This document shows, piece by piece, positions 41,729 to 50,708 of a DNA stretch of 64,000 bases (its first letter is position 1; each line of letters begins with the position of its first letter). The notes under the pieces were generated by a model, which was not told the origin of the DNA, ran no database searches, and worked only from the letters and a program-made list of their open reading frames with translations. This DNA comes from Luteolibacter sp. LG18 (GTDB lineage Bacteria; Verrucomicrobiota; Verrucomicrobiia; Verrucomicrobiales; Akkermansiaceae): NCBI RefSeq assembly GCF_036322585.1, contig NZ_AP024600.1, forward strand, positions 868,001 to 932,000, read 5' to 3'. The position numbers and the translations under genes are program-made.

Positions 41729-43098
41729 ACGCTTCCGTCTCGCTGCCGCCCGCGATGATCACCGGCAGCCCATCCAGCCGACCGCTCGGCGGGGCCGCCC
41801 GCGCCTGGTTCGCCGCCTGGTTGATTACCGCCGCCCTGCTGCCGGTGATCGTCTGGTTCATCCGCCGCCTGGACGACGGCAGCGATGAACCGCTCGGACT
41901 CATTGCGCTCGCACTGGCCTTCGTTCTCGCGTGGCGGGACCGCCGCTCGCTCCGCGCCACCCCGGCCTCCCGCACCGCCGGGGCGCTGCTGGTGCTGGCA
42001 GGCGCGCTCGCCACGCCGTGGCTGCCGCCGCTGCTCCGCGCCGCCACCGCGGTCACCGGCATCGCCTTTTTCTACGGCATCCATCGTAATATCGGCATCG
42101 CCGCCCTGCTGGCGCTCTCGCTGCCGGTGATCGCCTCGCTCCAGTTCTGGGCCGGATATCCGATGCGGGTCGCCTCCGCCTCCGGGGTGGTGGAAATCCT
42201 CCACCTCTGCGGCGTCACCGCGGAGCGCGCCGGCACCGGCATCATGATCGACGCCCGCACGATCAATGTCGATCCCGCGTGCAGCGGCATCCGCATGCTG
42301 TGGCACATCGTGTTCGCGGGCGCGGCCCTCGCCGCACTTCACCGCCTGCCTACGCGCCGCGCGCTGGCCCTCGTCATCGGGGCCGCCGTGCTCGCCATTC
42401 CCGCGAACACCCTGCGCGCGCTCCTCCTCGTCATCGAATCCACCGGCAGGCTGCCGCACCTCGGGGCGTTCCACCAAGGCACCGGCCTCGCCTGCACCGC
42501 CGCCGTGCTCGGCCTGCTGTGGTGGTTCGCCGCCCGCGGCCGAAGCGCGGCTCCTTCAACCGCACCCTCCGCCCCGATCCACTCCCGCCATCTGGCGGTG
42601 CTGGTCCTCGCCGCCATCGCGGGCCCGTGGCTGGCCGTCTCGTCCCACCGCGACATCGTCCCCGCGCCCTTGTCCGAAGCCCCCGCCACCTTCTCCTTCG
42701 AAGGCCTCACGCTGCCGCTTCAACCGCTCCCGGCCACGCCCACCGAACAAGCCTTCGCCAGCGGCTTCCCGGGAACCCTCGGCAGTTTCACGTGGAGCGA
42801 CCGCCAGGTCATCCTCCGCCGCGTCACCACCGCCACCCGCCAGCTCCATCCATCCCGCGATTGCCTCCGCGCCGCCGGTTACTTCACCACCGACTCCATC
42901 GTCGAAACCCACGCCGACGGCGGAAAGTGGTCGCGCTTCAGCGCCATCCGCAGCGGCCGCGAACTGATCGTCCGCGAGCGCATTCTCAGCGAAACCGACG
43001 GCCAAACCTGGACCGATGTCTCGCCCTGGTTCTGGTCCGCCCTCTTCCATCCGCTCAATGGCCCCTGGCGCGCCGAAACCGTGATCGAGGAGCGATGA
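41725..43098 (+). CDS. Exosortase fused to an EpsI-like C-terminal domain
   Basis: The 457-residue protein has about eight membrane helices and the exosortase catalytic set: C186 in DPACSGIRM, R231 in PANTLR, H250 in AFHQGTG. After residue 290 a soluble domain contains HPSRDCLRAAGY and VRERILSETDG, like EpsI (DUF3485), which is often fused to or next to exosortases. It should cut the PEP-CTERM signal of its targets and attach them to a membrane or glycan acceptor. It overlaps the VIT-vWA gene (ATGA) and the next membrane protein (ATGA). Confidence 0.88.
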   Translation: MNASVSLPPAMITGSPSSRPLGGAARAWFAAWLITAALLPVIVWFIRRLDDGSDEPLGLIALALAFVLAWRDRRSLRATPASRTAGALLVLAGALATPWLPPLLRAATAVTGIAFFYGIHRNIGIAALLALSLPVIASLQFWAGYPMRVASASGVVEILHLCGVTAERAGTGIMIDARTINVDPACSGIRMLWHIVFAGAALAALHRLPTRRALALVIGAAVLAIPANTLRALLLVIESTGRLPHLGAFHQGTGLACTAAVLGLLWWFAARGRSAAPSTAPSAPIHSRHLAVLVLAAIAGPWLAVSSHRDIVPAPLSEAPATFSFEGLTLPLQPLPATPTEQAFASGFPGTLGSFTWSDRQVILRRVTTATRQLHPSRDCLRAAGYFTTDSIVETHADGGKWSRFSAIRSGRELIVRERILSETDGQTWTDVSPWFWSALFHPLNGPWRAETVIEER

Positions 43099-43562
43099 AA
43101 GAGCCCCGTCCGTTTCTCGCGTTCCTCGGAACCATCATCGGCCTCGCAACCGGCGCGGGTTCACTCTGTCTCCTCGCCGCGTGGGACTTCCGCAGCAGCG
43201 TCCGCCAATACTGGAGGTCAGGCGACATCGAGCATCTTCTGGCCCGGGCGATGCAATATGGCATCGCCTTCAGCGGTTTCATGACGATTCCGTATCTGGT
43301 TTGCTCACTCCTCTTTTTCTCTCGTCTCCGCACGTCCCGAACCCGGTGGTGGATCACGATATTCCTCGGCATCGCACCCACCGTCCTCGTCCTCTCCCCC
43401 AAGCTGATCTCCGCTTGGTATTTCATCACGTGGCACATTGCCGCCGCCTGTCTGCTGGGAGGCATCGCCCAGGTCGCGGCGTTGCACATGCTGCTCTCCT
43501 GGCACGGATCGAGAACGTCACCTTCACCCCTTCTTCACCCAAACTCCACCCACCGCGAATAA
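43095..43562 (+). CDS. Membrane protein of the exosortase cluster
   Basis: The 155-residue protein starts at ATG 43095 inside the exosortase stop (ATGA). It has four likely membrane helices (FLGTIIGLATGAGSLCLLAA; MQYGIAFSGFMTIPYLVCSLLF; WWITIFLGIAPTVLVL; WHIAAACLLGGIAQVAALHML). Family not recognised. Translational coupling to the exosortase suggests a joint role. Confidence 0.65.
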   Translation: MKEPRPFLAFLGTIIGLATGAGSLCLLAAWDFRSSVRQYWRSGDIEHLLARAMQYGIAFSGFMTIPYLVCSLLFFSRLRTSRTRWWITIFLGIAPTVLVLSPKLISAWYFITWHIAAACLLGGIAQVAALHMLLSWHGSRTSPSPLLHPNSTHRE

Positions 43563-43593
43563 AGCCTTCATCCGCCCCCGCTTCATTGAAGCC

Positions 43594-44352
43594 GTGACCC
43601 TGCGCGCGTTCCTGCAACCCGACACCGCCTGGCTGGATGACCCTGCCTCCCGCCGCATTTGGCAAACGGCGCTCGTCACCTTCCTCGGGCTCGCCGCCTA
43701 CGGGTTCAGCGTCGGCTGGTGGCGATCGCCGGTGATGGCCGGCTATGTCGCGCTGAAGATGCCGCTGCTCATCGCCCTCACGCTCGGCTGCAATGTCCTT
43801 CTCAATGGCTTGCTTGCCCTACTGCTCGGCACCGGGCTGGGCGTCCGCCAATCGTTTCTGGCCCTGCTCATGGCCACCGCCGTGTCCGCGCTCATCCTCG
43901 GCTCGCTGGCACCGGTGACGCTCTTCCTCGCGTGGAACGCACCGCCGCCGGACTCCCCCGGCGCGGGCGCGGCCCACTCCGCCTACCTCGTCACCCACAC
44001 CTTCCTCATCGGCTTCGCCGGAGTCGCCGCGAACGCCCACCTCTACCGCCTCCTCCTCGGCCGCGCGCCGAACCGCTCCGCCGCCAATGCCACCCTGCTC
44101 GCCTGGCTCGCGGGCAATGGCTTCCTCGGCGCGCAATTCTCCTGGGTGCTCCGCCCGTTCTTCGGCTCGCCCGGTCTGGAGGTCGCCCTCCTCCGCCCGG
44201 ACCCGCTGAAGGGCAATTTCTACGAATCCGTCTGGCACTCGCTGGTCCACATCACCGGCAGCGACTCCGCCGCCGCCTGCGCCCTCGTCCTGATCGCCCT
44301 GCTTCTCTCCATCCCGATCCTCGCCGCCCTCCGCTCCCAACCCACCACCTGA
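43594..44352 (+). CDS. Polytopic membrane protein of the exosortase cluster
   Basis: The best start is GTG 43594 (VTLRAFLQPDTAWLDDPAS), giving 252 residues; the frame is open further upstream but that part overlaps the previous gene and looks non-coding. About six membrane helices are visible (ALVTFLGLAAYGFSVGWW; KMPLLIALTLGCNVLLNGLLALLL and others). I do not recognise the family; in content it resembles Yip1-like or transport-associated membrane proteins of exosortase neighbourhoods. Confidence 0.65.
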   Translation: MTLRAFLQPDTAWLDDPASRRIWQTALVTFLGLAAYGFSVGWWRSPVMAGYVALKMPLLIALTLGCNVLLNGLLALLLGTGLGVRQSFLALLMATAVSALILGSLAPVTLFLAWNAPPPDSPGAGAAHSAYLVTHTFLIGFAGVAANAHLYRLLLGRAPNRSAANATLLAWLAGNGFLGAQFSWVLRPFFGSPGLEVALLRPDPLKGNFYESVWHSLVHITGSDSAAACALVLIALLLSIPILAALRSQPTT

Positions 44353-44361
44353 ACCACCACC

Positions 44362-45153
44362 ATGGAAACGCCCACCACCCCGCCGCCGCTCGATGCGCCG
44401 CTCCCGGAGAAACTCGACTTCCGCACGCTCTTCGAAGCCCTGCTGCGCCGCCCCTACGAACTCGTCCACCGCCTCGCCCAACGCGGACACGGTGCCACCG
44501 GCCGCTTCGCCGCCATCATGACCGGCTCCTTCCTCCTCTTCGGCGTGGTCATCGGCTGCTTCTACAAGCATGAGCAACTCTGGGCCGCCCCGCTGAAAAT
44601 CACCGCCGGCCTCGCCATCGCCGCCCTGATCTGTTTCCCCAGCCTCTACATCTTCTCCACCCTGGCCGGTGGCCGGCTTTCGATCCAGCAGCTCGCGGCC
44701 GGCTTCGCCGGAGCTCTCGCCCTCGCGGGCCTGCTGCTTCTTGGCTTCGCCCCCGCCGTCTGGATCTTCTCCGAATCCACCGACTCCTACGGCTTCGTCG
44801 GCGCGCTCGGCATCGGCGCCTGGCTCGTCGCCCTGCTCTTCGGCCTGCGCTTCCTGAAGACCGCCGTCTTCGCCGCCGGTGCCAACCGCTCGGGCCCGCT
44901 GATCCTCTGGGGCGGCGTCTTCGCGCTGGTCACCCTGCAAATGACCACCTCGCTCCGTCCCATCCTAGGCCACTCGGACAAGCTCCTCACCCAGGAGAAG
45001 AAGTTCTTCCTCGCCCACTGGGGTGATTGGATCGGCGAAAGCCAGAAAACCACGACCCAAACCACGCCCGTTCTGCGAAGCGCGGAGGCAACTCCGAACC
45101 AAAATCCCACTCCCGACCCGGAAGCCCACCGCAACCCACATGTCGATAATTGA
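44362..45153 (+). CDS. Polytopic membrane protein of the exosortase cluster
   Basis: The 263-residue protein has a soluble N-terminus, five or six membrane helices (IMTGSFLLFGVVIGCFY; ITAGLAIAALICFPSLYIFSTLA; FAGALALAGLLLLGFAPAVWIF; ALGIGAWLVALLFGL) and a T/P/N-rich tail. It follows the previous gene by 9 bases. Together with its two neighbours it forms a three-protein membrane group after the exosortase. Function unknown. Confidence 0.65.
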   Translation: METPTTPPPLDAPLPEKLDFRTLFEALLRRPYELVHRLAQRGHGATGRFAAIMTGSFLLFGVVIGCFYKHEQLWAAPLKITAGLAIAALICFPSLYIFSTLAGGRLSIQQLAAGFAGALALAGLLLLGFAPAVWIFSESTDSYGFVGALGIGAWLVALLFGLRFLKTAVFAAGANRSGPLILWGGVFALVTLQMTTSLRPILGHSDKLLTQEKKFFLAHWGDWIGESQKTTTQTTPVLRSAEATPNQNPTPDPEAHRNPHVDN

Positions 45154-45168
45154 TCAACCCTAACTCAC

Positions 45169-45369
45169 ATGAAAGCCCCTACCCCGCATCCCGGCTTCGG
45201 ATTCCCGGAGCCGCCCCGGAAAACTTCCAGACCCTCCTCTGAAACTCCGCCACACTCACCCTCGCATGCTTACAGATCCTTGATTTCAAAGCCTCCGCCA
45301 TCGCGGGCAGGCCGCCACGCCCCGTCATCCCGCGATTACCGGAAATGGCGCGACGAGCTCCTTGAATGA
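45169..45369 (+). CDS. Doubtful small gene in the gap before the sugar transporter
   Basis: A 66-codon frame from ATG 45169 encodes a Pro/Ser/Arg-rich product ending RDYRKWRDELLE. The end looks gene-like, the rest low complexity. It is the only possible gene in the 330-base gap 45154-45487; the remainder holds the transporter's promoter region. Confidence 0.25.
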   Translation: MKAPTPHPGFGFPEPPRKTSRPSSETPPHSPSHAYRSLISKPPPSRAGRHAPSSRDYRKWRDELLE

Positions 45370-45487
45370 ACCCTAGTCATTACAGACCGGATTCCTGATT
45401 CGCGAAATTGCTTCCCCCCGTGGCTAGGAGTGCTAGGGTGCCCATCACCAAACTCCAGAATATCCCAAGCAAACGCGAACCCACTTG

Positions 45488-47080
45488 ATGAATACTGGCC
45501 TATTCCGATCCACCGATGGCAAAAGCCACGCCGTCACTTTCTGTCTGGTAAGCTCGCTGTTCCTCCTCTGGGGATTTTGCAACGGGATGATCGACGTGAT
45601 GGACAAGCACTTCCAGGAAGAGCTTCACCTCACCCTTGCCCAGTCCGCCTGGGTTCAGTTCGCCCACTACCTCGGCTATTTCCTGATGGCCATCCCGGCG
45701 GGCTACCTCGCCAACAAACTCGGTTACAAGGGCGGCATCATCGCTGGCCTTCTCATGGTCGCCGTCGGCGGCTTCTGGTTCATCCCAGCCACCCAGATCG
45801 CGACCTTCTGGGCGTTCCTCGTCGGCGTCTGCTTCATCGCCTCCGGCCTGACATTCCTCGAAACCATCGCCAATCCCTACTCGACGGTACTGGGTCCGAA
45901 ACAATTCGCCGCCACCCGCATCAACCTGGCTCAATCCTGCAACGGCGTCGGCTGGATCTTCGGGCCGATCGTCGGTAGCCGGTTCTTCTACGCCCAGAAT
46001 GCCGCGGGTAAAAGCACCGGCGCTGAAACCCTCTGGATCCCCTACGTTGGCGTCGCCGTGGTGGTGATCATCCTCGCTGTCCTGTTCTTCTTCGCCAACG
46101 TGCCGGACATCAAGGCGGATGATGAGTTCCACATGGACGACAGCGCCGCCGATCCCGCCCCCGGCAAGCAGGAGGTGATCCCAAACCGCCCCGTGGCGAT
46201 GGGCCTGCTGTGGCTGAACATCGTGGTGCTCGCCATTGCTGTCGGCATGATCTGCTCGGCGGTCGCCACCATCTGGGACCCCAGCAAGGAATTGCCCACC
46301 TTCATCGGCACCTCGGTCATTCTCGGCCTCATTGGTACGGCCATCCTGTTCACGAAATCCAAGGCAATCACCCACCACAGTGTGTGGAGCCACCCGCATT
46401 TCTCCTCCGCCACGCTCACGCAGTTCTTCTACGTGGCTGCCCAGTGCGGCGTTTTCGCCTACTTCATCAATTACATGACCAGCCAGATCCCGGCCATGCC
46501 GATCGAATGGAAGAATGGCATGGACAACTTCGCCTCCCACATGGGACCGCTCCAAGGCTGGTTCACCGGCTGGCTTGAGGTCCACCCGAACGGGAATCTG
46601 GGATTGAGCAACCTTGGTGCCGGCAACCTCGCCTCCCTCGGCTTCTTCTGCTTCCTTCTCGGTCGCGTCGTGGGTGCTTGGCTTCTGAAACAAAACCCCG
46701 CCCACAAGATCCTCGGCATCTTCGGCACGGCTTCCGCCATTTGCAGCCTCCTGATCTTCCTCAAGCTCGGCTGGCTCTCCGCCATCGCCTTGTTCCTGAG
46801 CTACTTCTTCATGTCGATCATGTTCCCCACGATCTTCTCGCTGGGAATCCATGGCCTCGGTTCACGCGCCAAGAAAGCCTCGTCCTTCATCGTCATGGCC
46901 ATCATGGGCGGCGCGATCATGCCGAAGATGATGGGCCACATCGCCGACGTGAAGGGCATGTCCATCGCCTTCATCGTGCCGCTGGTCTGCTTCCTCGTCG
47001 TGGCAGGCTACGGCTTCTTCTGGAGCAAGCTCAGCGGCTCCGATGGCGTCGTCGGCCTCGAAAGCAAAGGCGGCCACTGA
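45488..47080 (+). CDS. FucP-family sugar:H+ symporter (MFS)
   Basis: The 530-residue protein starts at ATG 45488 and has about 12 membrane helices. The N-terminal pattern (SLFLLWGFCNGMIDVMDKHFQ; AHYLGYFLMAIPAGYLANKLGYKGGI) and ETIANPYSTVLGP are those of the L-fucose permease/glucose-galactose transporter family. A long cytoplasmic loop and an insert near residues 330-370 make it longer than E. coli FucP (438). The sugar is not known. The SMP-30 lactonase gene converges on it across a shared terminator. Confidence 0.85.
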   Translation: MNTGLFRSTDGKSHAVTFCLVSSLFLLWGFCNGMIDVMDKHFQEELHLTLAQSAWVQFAHYLGYFLMAIPAGYLANKLGYKGGIIAGLLMVAVGGFWFIPATQIATFWAFLVGVCFIASGLTFLETIANPYSTVLGPKQFAATRINLAQSCNGVGWIFGPIVGSRFFYAQNAAGKSTGAETLWIPYVGVAVVVIILAVLFFFANVPDIKADDEFHMDDSAADPAPGKQEVIPNRPVAMGLLWLNIVVLAIAVGMICSAVATIWDPSKELPTFIGTSVILGLIGTAILFTKSKAITHHSVWSHPHFSSATLTQFFYVAAQCGVFAYFINYMTSQIPAMPIEWKNGMDNFASHMGPLQGWFTGWLEVHPNGNLGLSNLGAGNLASLGFFCFLLGRVVGAWLLKQNPAHKILGIFGTASAICSLLIFLKLGWLSAIALFLSYFFMSIMFPTIFSLGIHGLGSRAKKASSFIVMAIMGGAIMPKMMGHIADVKGMSIAFIVPLVCFLVVAGYGFFWSKLSGSDGVVGLESKGGH

Positions 47081-47096
47081 CCTCCCCCTTCCACGT

Positions 47097-47130
47097 AAAA
47101 CGGCGCGCCGGTCATCCGGCGCGCCGTTTT
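47097..47130. terminator. Bidirectional terminator
   Basis: AAAA-CGGCGCGCCGG-TCAT-CCGGCGCGCCG-TTTT is symmetrical, with 11-bp arms, and sits between the convergent transporter and SMP-30 genes, ending both transcripts. Confidence 0.9.
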
Positions 47131-47152
47131 GCTTTAAATGGATCTGAAGTGG

Positions 47153-48004
47153 TCAGCCCGCGAAGGCATTCGCCTCCACACCCTTCACTCCGAGCCCGCG
47201 GACCACGAACAAGCGGCCGCCATGCTCCTCCTGGACCTTCGCATGCACCCCGGTGGTCACGTAAAGGTCCGCCAGCCCCGGGCCACCGAAAGCGCAGGAG
47301 GTCGTCTCCAGCGCCGGGATCTCGACGCGGCGGACTTCTTCGCCCGTCGCCGGATCGTAGCACGCCACACAGCCACCATGGCAGAAGGCCACCCACAGGC
47401 GGTCGTCCGAATCGATCGTCATGCCGTCCGGCGAGGCGTCGATCGCCTCGGTGGAGACCACGCTGCGCAGGTTCCGCAGGTGGCCGCCGTCGTAATCGAA
47501 CGCCAGGATCTCGCGCCGTGGCGTGTCGATGTAATAGACCGTCTTCCCGTCCGCGGACCACACGATCCCGTTCGAGTTGGTCACCGGACCAAAGGCCTCG
47601 TGCAGCGTGAGATCCGGGTCCAGGCGGTAGAGCTTCGCGTCGCCCGTCTTCTTCACCAAGCTGATCGTGCCCGCGAAAAAGCGGCCGTCCGGCGAGCACT
47701 TGCCGTCGTTGAAGCGGTTGTCCGGCTTGTCCGGCTCCGGATCGGCGATCGGCGACAGCTCGCCGGTCTCCTCGTCCAGGAACAGCAGCCCGTGGTCGCC
47801 GGCGATCACCAGCCCGCCGCCATCCCGCGGCACCACCGTGCCCACCCGCTGGCCCACGTTCCAGGATCGCTCCTCGCCGCTGGCCGGATCGTAGCGGTGG
47901 ACCTGATGGCCCTCGATGTCCACGTAGTAGAGCGCGTTTTTCCACCAGATCGCGCCCTCACCCCAGCGGGCGCGGACGGTCGAGACGGGTTCGATGTTCA
48001 ACAT
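47153..48004 (-). CDS. SMP-30/gluconolactonase family protein
   Basis: The 283-residue beta-propeller starts at MLNIEPV (ATG 48004); a start six codons earlier is possible. Metal-site residues of the family appear in GEGAIWW (Glu), NRFNDGKCSPDGRFFAGT (Asn), TNSNGIVWSADG and SPDGMTIDSDDRLWVA (Asp). It should hydrolyse sugar lactones such as glucono- or related 1,5-lactones. With the adjacent sugar symporter it suggests uptake and oxidative breakdown of a sugar, though it has its own promoter. Confidence 0.85.
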   Translation of the reverse strand: MLNIEPVSTVRARWGEGAIWWKNALYYVDIEGHQVHRYDPASGEERSWNVGQRVGTVVPRDGGGLVIAGDHGLLFLDEETGELSPIADPEPDKPDNRFNDGKCSPDGRFFAGTISLVKKTGDAKLYRLDPDLTLHEAFGPVTNSNGIVWSADGKTVYYIDTPRREILAFDYDGGHLRNLRSVVSTEAIDASPDGMTIDSDDRLWVAFCHGGCVACYDPATGEEVRRVEIPALETTSCAFGGPGLADLYVTTGVHAKVQEEHGGRLFVVRGLGVKGVEANAFAG

Positions 48005-48163
48005 GGCCCAAACGTTAGGCACCCGCGCCGCGGAGTCGAGAGCCGGATGACCCTCCGGGTGGGCATTTTCGCCATGCTAACGGCTGGGAAATCACGTTGT
48101 CATCGCCCCCGAATCCGCGTATAGGGCACGTCCAGCGACAAATCGCGAATCCCCTGTCCCGCC

Positions 48164-49186
48164 ATGCCGCGTCCCTCCCTCTCGTCCTTCCTGAAGCTCG
48201 GCTGCCTCGCCGCCGCCCTCCTTTGCGGAAGCCTGCCCCCCCTCGCGAAGGGCGAAATGCAGGGCCCCTGGGAGGTGATCAAGATGAACGACCGCGACTA
48301 CGTGACGGTCGACAGCATCAAGACCTTCTACAATTTCAACAAGATCACCCGCACCGGCGAGGCCATCCGCCTGGAGAACCCCAAGGTCATCATGGACCTC
48401 AAGGTCGGCTCCCAGGAGTGCGTGATGAACGGCGTGAAGTTCGTCTTCAGCTACCCGATCGAATCCTCCGGCGGGAAGGCCGTGGTCTCCCGCATGGACC
48501 TCGCCAAGCTGATCGACCCGGTCCTGCGCCCGAACTACATCAAGAACGGCGGCGATTTCCGCACCGTGGTCCTCGATCCCGGCCACGGCGGCAAGGACAA
48601 CGGCGCCACCAATCCCCTCGGCACCGAGGCCGGCTACACCCTGATGGTCGCCAACAAGACCAAAGCCATGCTCGAGGCCAAGGGCTTCAAGGTCGTCATG
48701 ACCCGCAGCAGCGATGTCTACCTCTCGCTCCAGGAGCGGGTGAACGTGGCCAATGCGGTGAAGGAAAACGCCATCTACGTCAGCATCCACTTCAACTCCG
48801 GCGGCCGCGCTGCCCGCGGCATCGAGACCTTCGCGCTCTCCCCGCAGGGCGTGGCCCACTACGGCAAGGGCCTCAAATCGAGCGATTTCGGCATGTTCAA
48901 TGGCAACGAACATGACTCCGCCAACATCGCCCTCGCCACCGCCGCCCACGGCTCCGTGCTCCGTCGCCTCGGCGCGAACAGCTTCGACCGCGGCATCAAG
49001 CGCGCCCGCTGGAGCGTGCTCAGCGGCGTGCGCCACCCCGCCATCCTCGTCGAATGCGGCTTCGTCACCCATCCCTACGAGGCCCGCCTGATCGAAAACG
49101 ACGACTACCGCACCGCGGTGGCCGCCGGGCTGACCGATGCGGTGGTGAAATACCGCTACGCCGTCAGCCAGAAACCGGCACCCTGA
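48164..49186 (+). CDS. N-acetylmuramoyl-L-alanine amidase (Amidase_3)
   Basis: The 340-residue protein has a signal peptide (MPRPSLSSFLKLGCLAAALLCGSLPPLAKG), a beta-rich domain (about 35-125) resembling AMIN or copper-amine-oxidase-like domains, and a catalytic domain from about 135: zinc His in VLDPGHGGKDNGA, VSIHFNSGG, and catalytic Glu in ILVECGFVTHPYEA. It cleaves the amide bond between muramic acid and the stem peptide in the periplasm, probably in daughter cell separation. Its last 23 bases overlap the convergent folP gene. Confidence 0.9.
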   Translation: MPRPSLSSFLKLGCLAAALLCGSLPPLAKGEMQGPWEVIKMNDRDYVTVDSIKTFYNFNKITRTGEAIRLENPKVIMDLKVGSQECVMNGVKFVFSYPIESSGGKAVVSRMDLAKLIDPVLRPNYIKNGGDFRTVVLDPGHGGKDNGATNPLGTEAGYTLMVANKTKAMLEAKGFKVVMTRSSDVYLSLQERVNVANAVKENAIYVSIHFNSGGRAARGIETFALSPQGVAHYGKGLKSSDFGMFNGNEHDSANIALATAAHGSVLRRLGANSFDRGIKRARWSVLSGVRHPAILVECGFVTHPYEARLIENDDYRTAVAAGLTDAVVKYRYAVSQKPAP

Positions 49187-50012
49187 GGATCGCCTCCACC
49201 ATCCGCAGCGCCTCGACGTTCGGCCGGACGTCGTGCACCCGGTGCAGCATCACGCCCATCTCGCGGGTGTGCGCCGTGATCGCCACCGTCGGCCAATCGC
49301 GCTCGTCGAGCCGGTCGCTGCCGAGGATGCGGCCGATGAACGATTTCCGCGAGATCCCCAGCAGCAGCGGGAATCCCTCCGGAGCCAACCGGTCGAGGTG
49401 CCGCAACAGCTCCAGATTGTGCTCGTGGCCCTTGCCGAACCCGATCCCCGGATCGAAGCACAGGGTCGCCGGATCCAGCCCCGCCGCCGTCAGCGTCGCC
49501 AGCCGCTCCGCGAAATAAGCCCGCAGCTCCGCCACCACGTCGTCGTAACGCGGCGCGAACTGCATCGTGCCGGGCGTGCCCTGCATGTGCATCACCACCA
49601 CCCCGGCTCCGGACTCACGGCACACCCCGGCCATCGCCGGATCGCCGGTCAGGCCGGAAATGTCGTTCACAATGTCCGCGCCCGCCGCCAGCGCCTCCGT
49701 CGCCACGGACGCCTTCCAGGTATCGATCGAGATGAACCCGTCCCACTCCCGGCGCAGCGCCCGGATCACCGGCACCGTCCGCGCGATCTCCTCCGCGGCG
49801 GGCACCTCCGCCGATCCCGGCCGGCTGGACTCGCCGCCCACGTCGATGATTTCCGCCCCCTCCGCGATCAGTTTCCGGGCGTGTTCCAGCGCCTCCTCCA
49901 CCGCCGCGTGCCGCCCGCCATCGGAAAACGAATCCGGCGTGACGTTGAGAATCCCCATCACCACCCCGCGTCGCGCGAGGTCCAGTTCACGCCCTTTGAT
50001 CCTCCATTTCAT
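49164..50012 (-). CDS. folP: Dihydropteroate synthase
   Basis: The 282-residue TIM-barrel enzyme joins p-aminobenzoate to hydroxymethyl-dihydropterin diphosphate in folate synthesis. Motifs: GILNVTPDSFSDGG, DVGGESSRPGS, SIDTWK, VNDISG, VVMHMQGTPGTMQ, CFDPGIGFGK, GISRKSFIG and the terminal HDV. The start MKWRIKG (50012) is preferred over an ATG nine codons earlier because it fits the family. It is the sulfonamide target. Confidence 0.93.
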   Translation of the reverse strand: MKWRIKGRELDLARRGVVMGILNVTPDSFSDGGRHAAVEEALEHARKLIAEGAEIIDVGGESSRPGSAEVPAAEEIARTVPVIRALRREWDGFISIDTWKASVATEALAAGADIVNDISGLTGDPAMAGVCRESGAGVVVMHMQGTPGTMQFAPRYDDVVAELRAYFAERLATLTAAGLDPATLCFDPGIGFGKGHEHNLELLRHLDRLAPEGFPLLLGISRKSFIGRILGSDRLDERDWPTVAITAHTREMGVMLHRVHDVRPNVEALRMVEAILRVPVSG

Positions 50013-50063
50013 GGGAAAAACTGCCGCTTGCGCTAACACGCGGCCCTCCCTAGCTTGCGCTCC

Positions 50064-50639
50064 ATGATAGGTCTGACAATCCGGAATTCAGTCGTGGCTT
50101 TGCTTTTCGGAATGGCCGCCGTGTGCTCGGCGGTGGACAAGGATTTCAATGCCGTGGATGGACCGAACGTGCGCGTGATGCGCCACGAGGACGGCTCCCG
50201 GACCATGTTCGAGCGCAGCCCGGACAACCTCACCCTCACCACCAAGACCTTCACCGGCGGCGGCGTCCTCCAGCTCCTGACCATCTACCGGATGGACAAG
50301 AACACCAACCCACTGAGCTGCAAGATCTACGACGGCCAGCGCCAGGAGCTCTTCAAGGTCAACTACGGCTACCGCAAGAGCGACGGCCAGCTCGTGGCCG
50401 AGGCGATGTTCGACTCGCGCGCGAAACGGCTCAACCCGCAGACCGGCGAGGAGATGCCGGTGCGCTACATCACCTACACCTACGACTCGAACGGCAAGCG
50501 CAGCGCCCCCACCGCCATCACCACCCAGAAGGGCGCCCTCGCGGACGACCTCTACAAGGGCAAGAAGATCGATCCGTTTGTTCCCGAGGACAACCCGTTC
50601 AAGCAAGCCGCCCCCGCCAAGCCGGCCGGTCGCCGCTGA
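50064..50639 (+). CDS. Secreted hypothetical protein
   Basis: The 191-residue protein (ATG 50064) has a signal peptide (MIGLTIRNSVVALLFGMAAVCSA) and a beta-rich body with repeated short strands (RVMRHEDGSRTMFERSP; LTIYRMDKNTNPLSCKIYD; VRYITYTYDSNGK), resembling antitoxin MORN-like or wrapped beta-sheet proteins. The end is Lys/Pro/Ala-rich. Function unknown. It is followed by a strong terminator. Confidence 0.7.
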   Translation: MIGLTIRNSVVALLFGMAAVCSAVDKDFNAVDGPNVRVMRHEDGSRTMFERSPDNLTLTTKTFTGGGVLQLLTIYRMDKNTNPLSCKIYDGQRQELFKVNYGYRKSDGQLVAEAMFDSRAKRLNPQTGEEMPVRYITYTYDSNGKRSAPTAITTQKGALADDLYKGKKIDPFVPEDNPFKQAAPAKPAGRR

Positions 50640-50664
50640 ACCCCGCCTGACAGCCCCTTTTTCC

Positions 50665-50703
50665 AAATGCGGCGGGACAGGATCCCGCCGCATTTGTTTT
50701 TTC
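50665..50703 (+). terminator. Rho-independent terminator
   Basis: AAATGCGGCGGGA (50665-50677) pairs with TCCCGCCGCATTT (50683-50695), followed by GTTTTTTC. It ends the transcript of the gene at 50064 and lies just before the MarC-family gene. Confidence 0.9.
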
Positions 50704-50708
50704 CCGCC

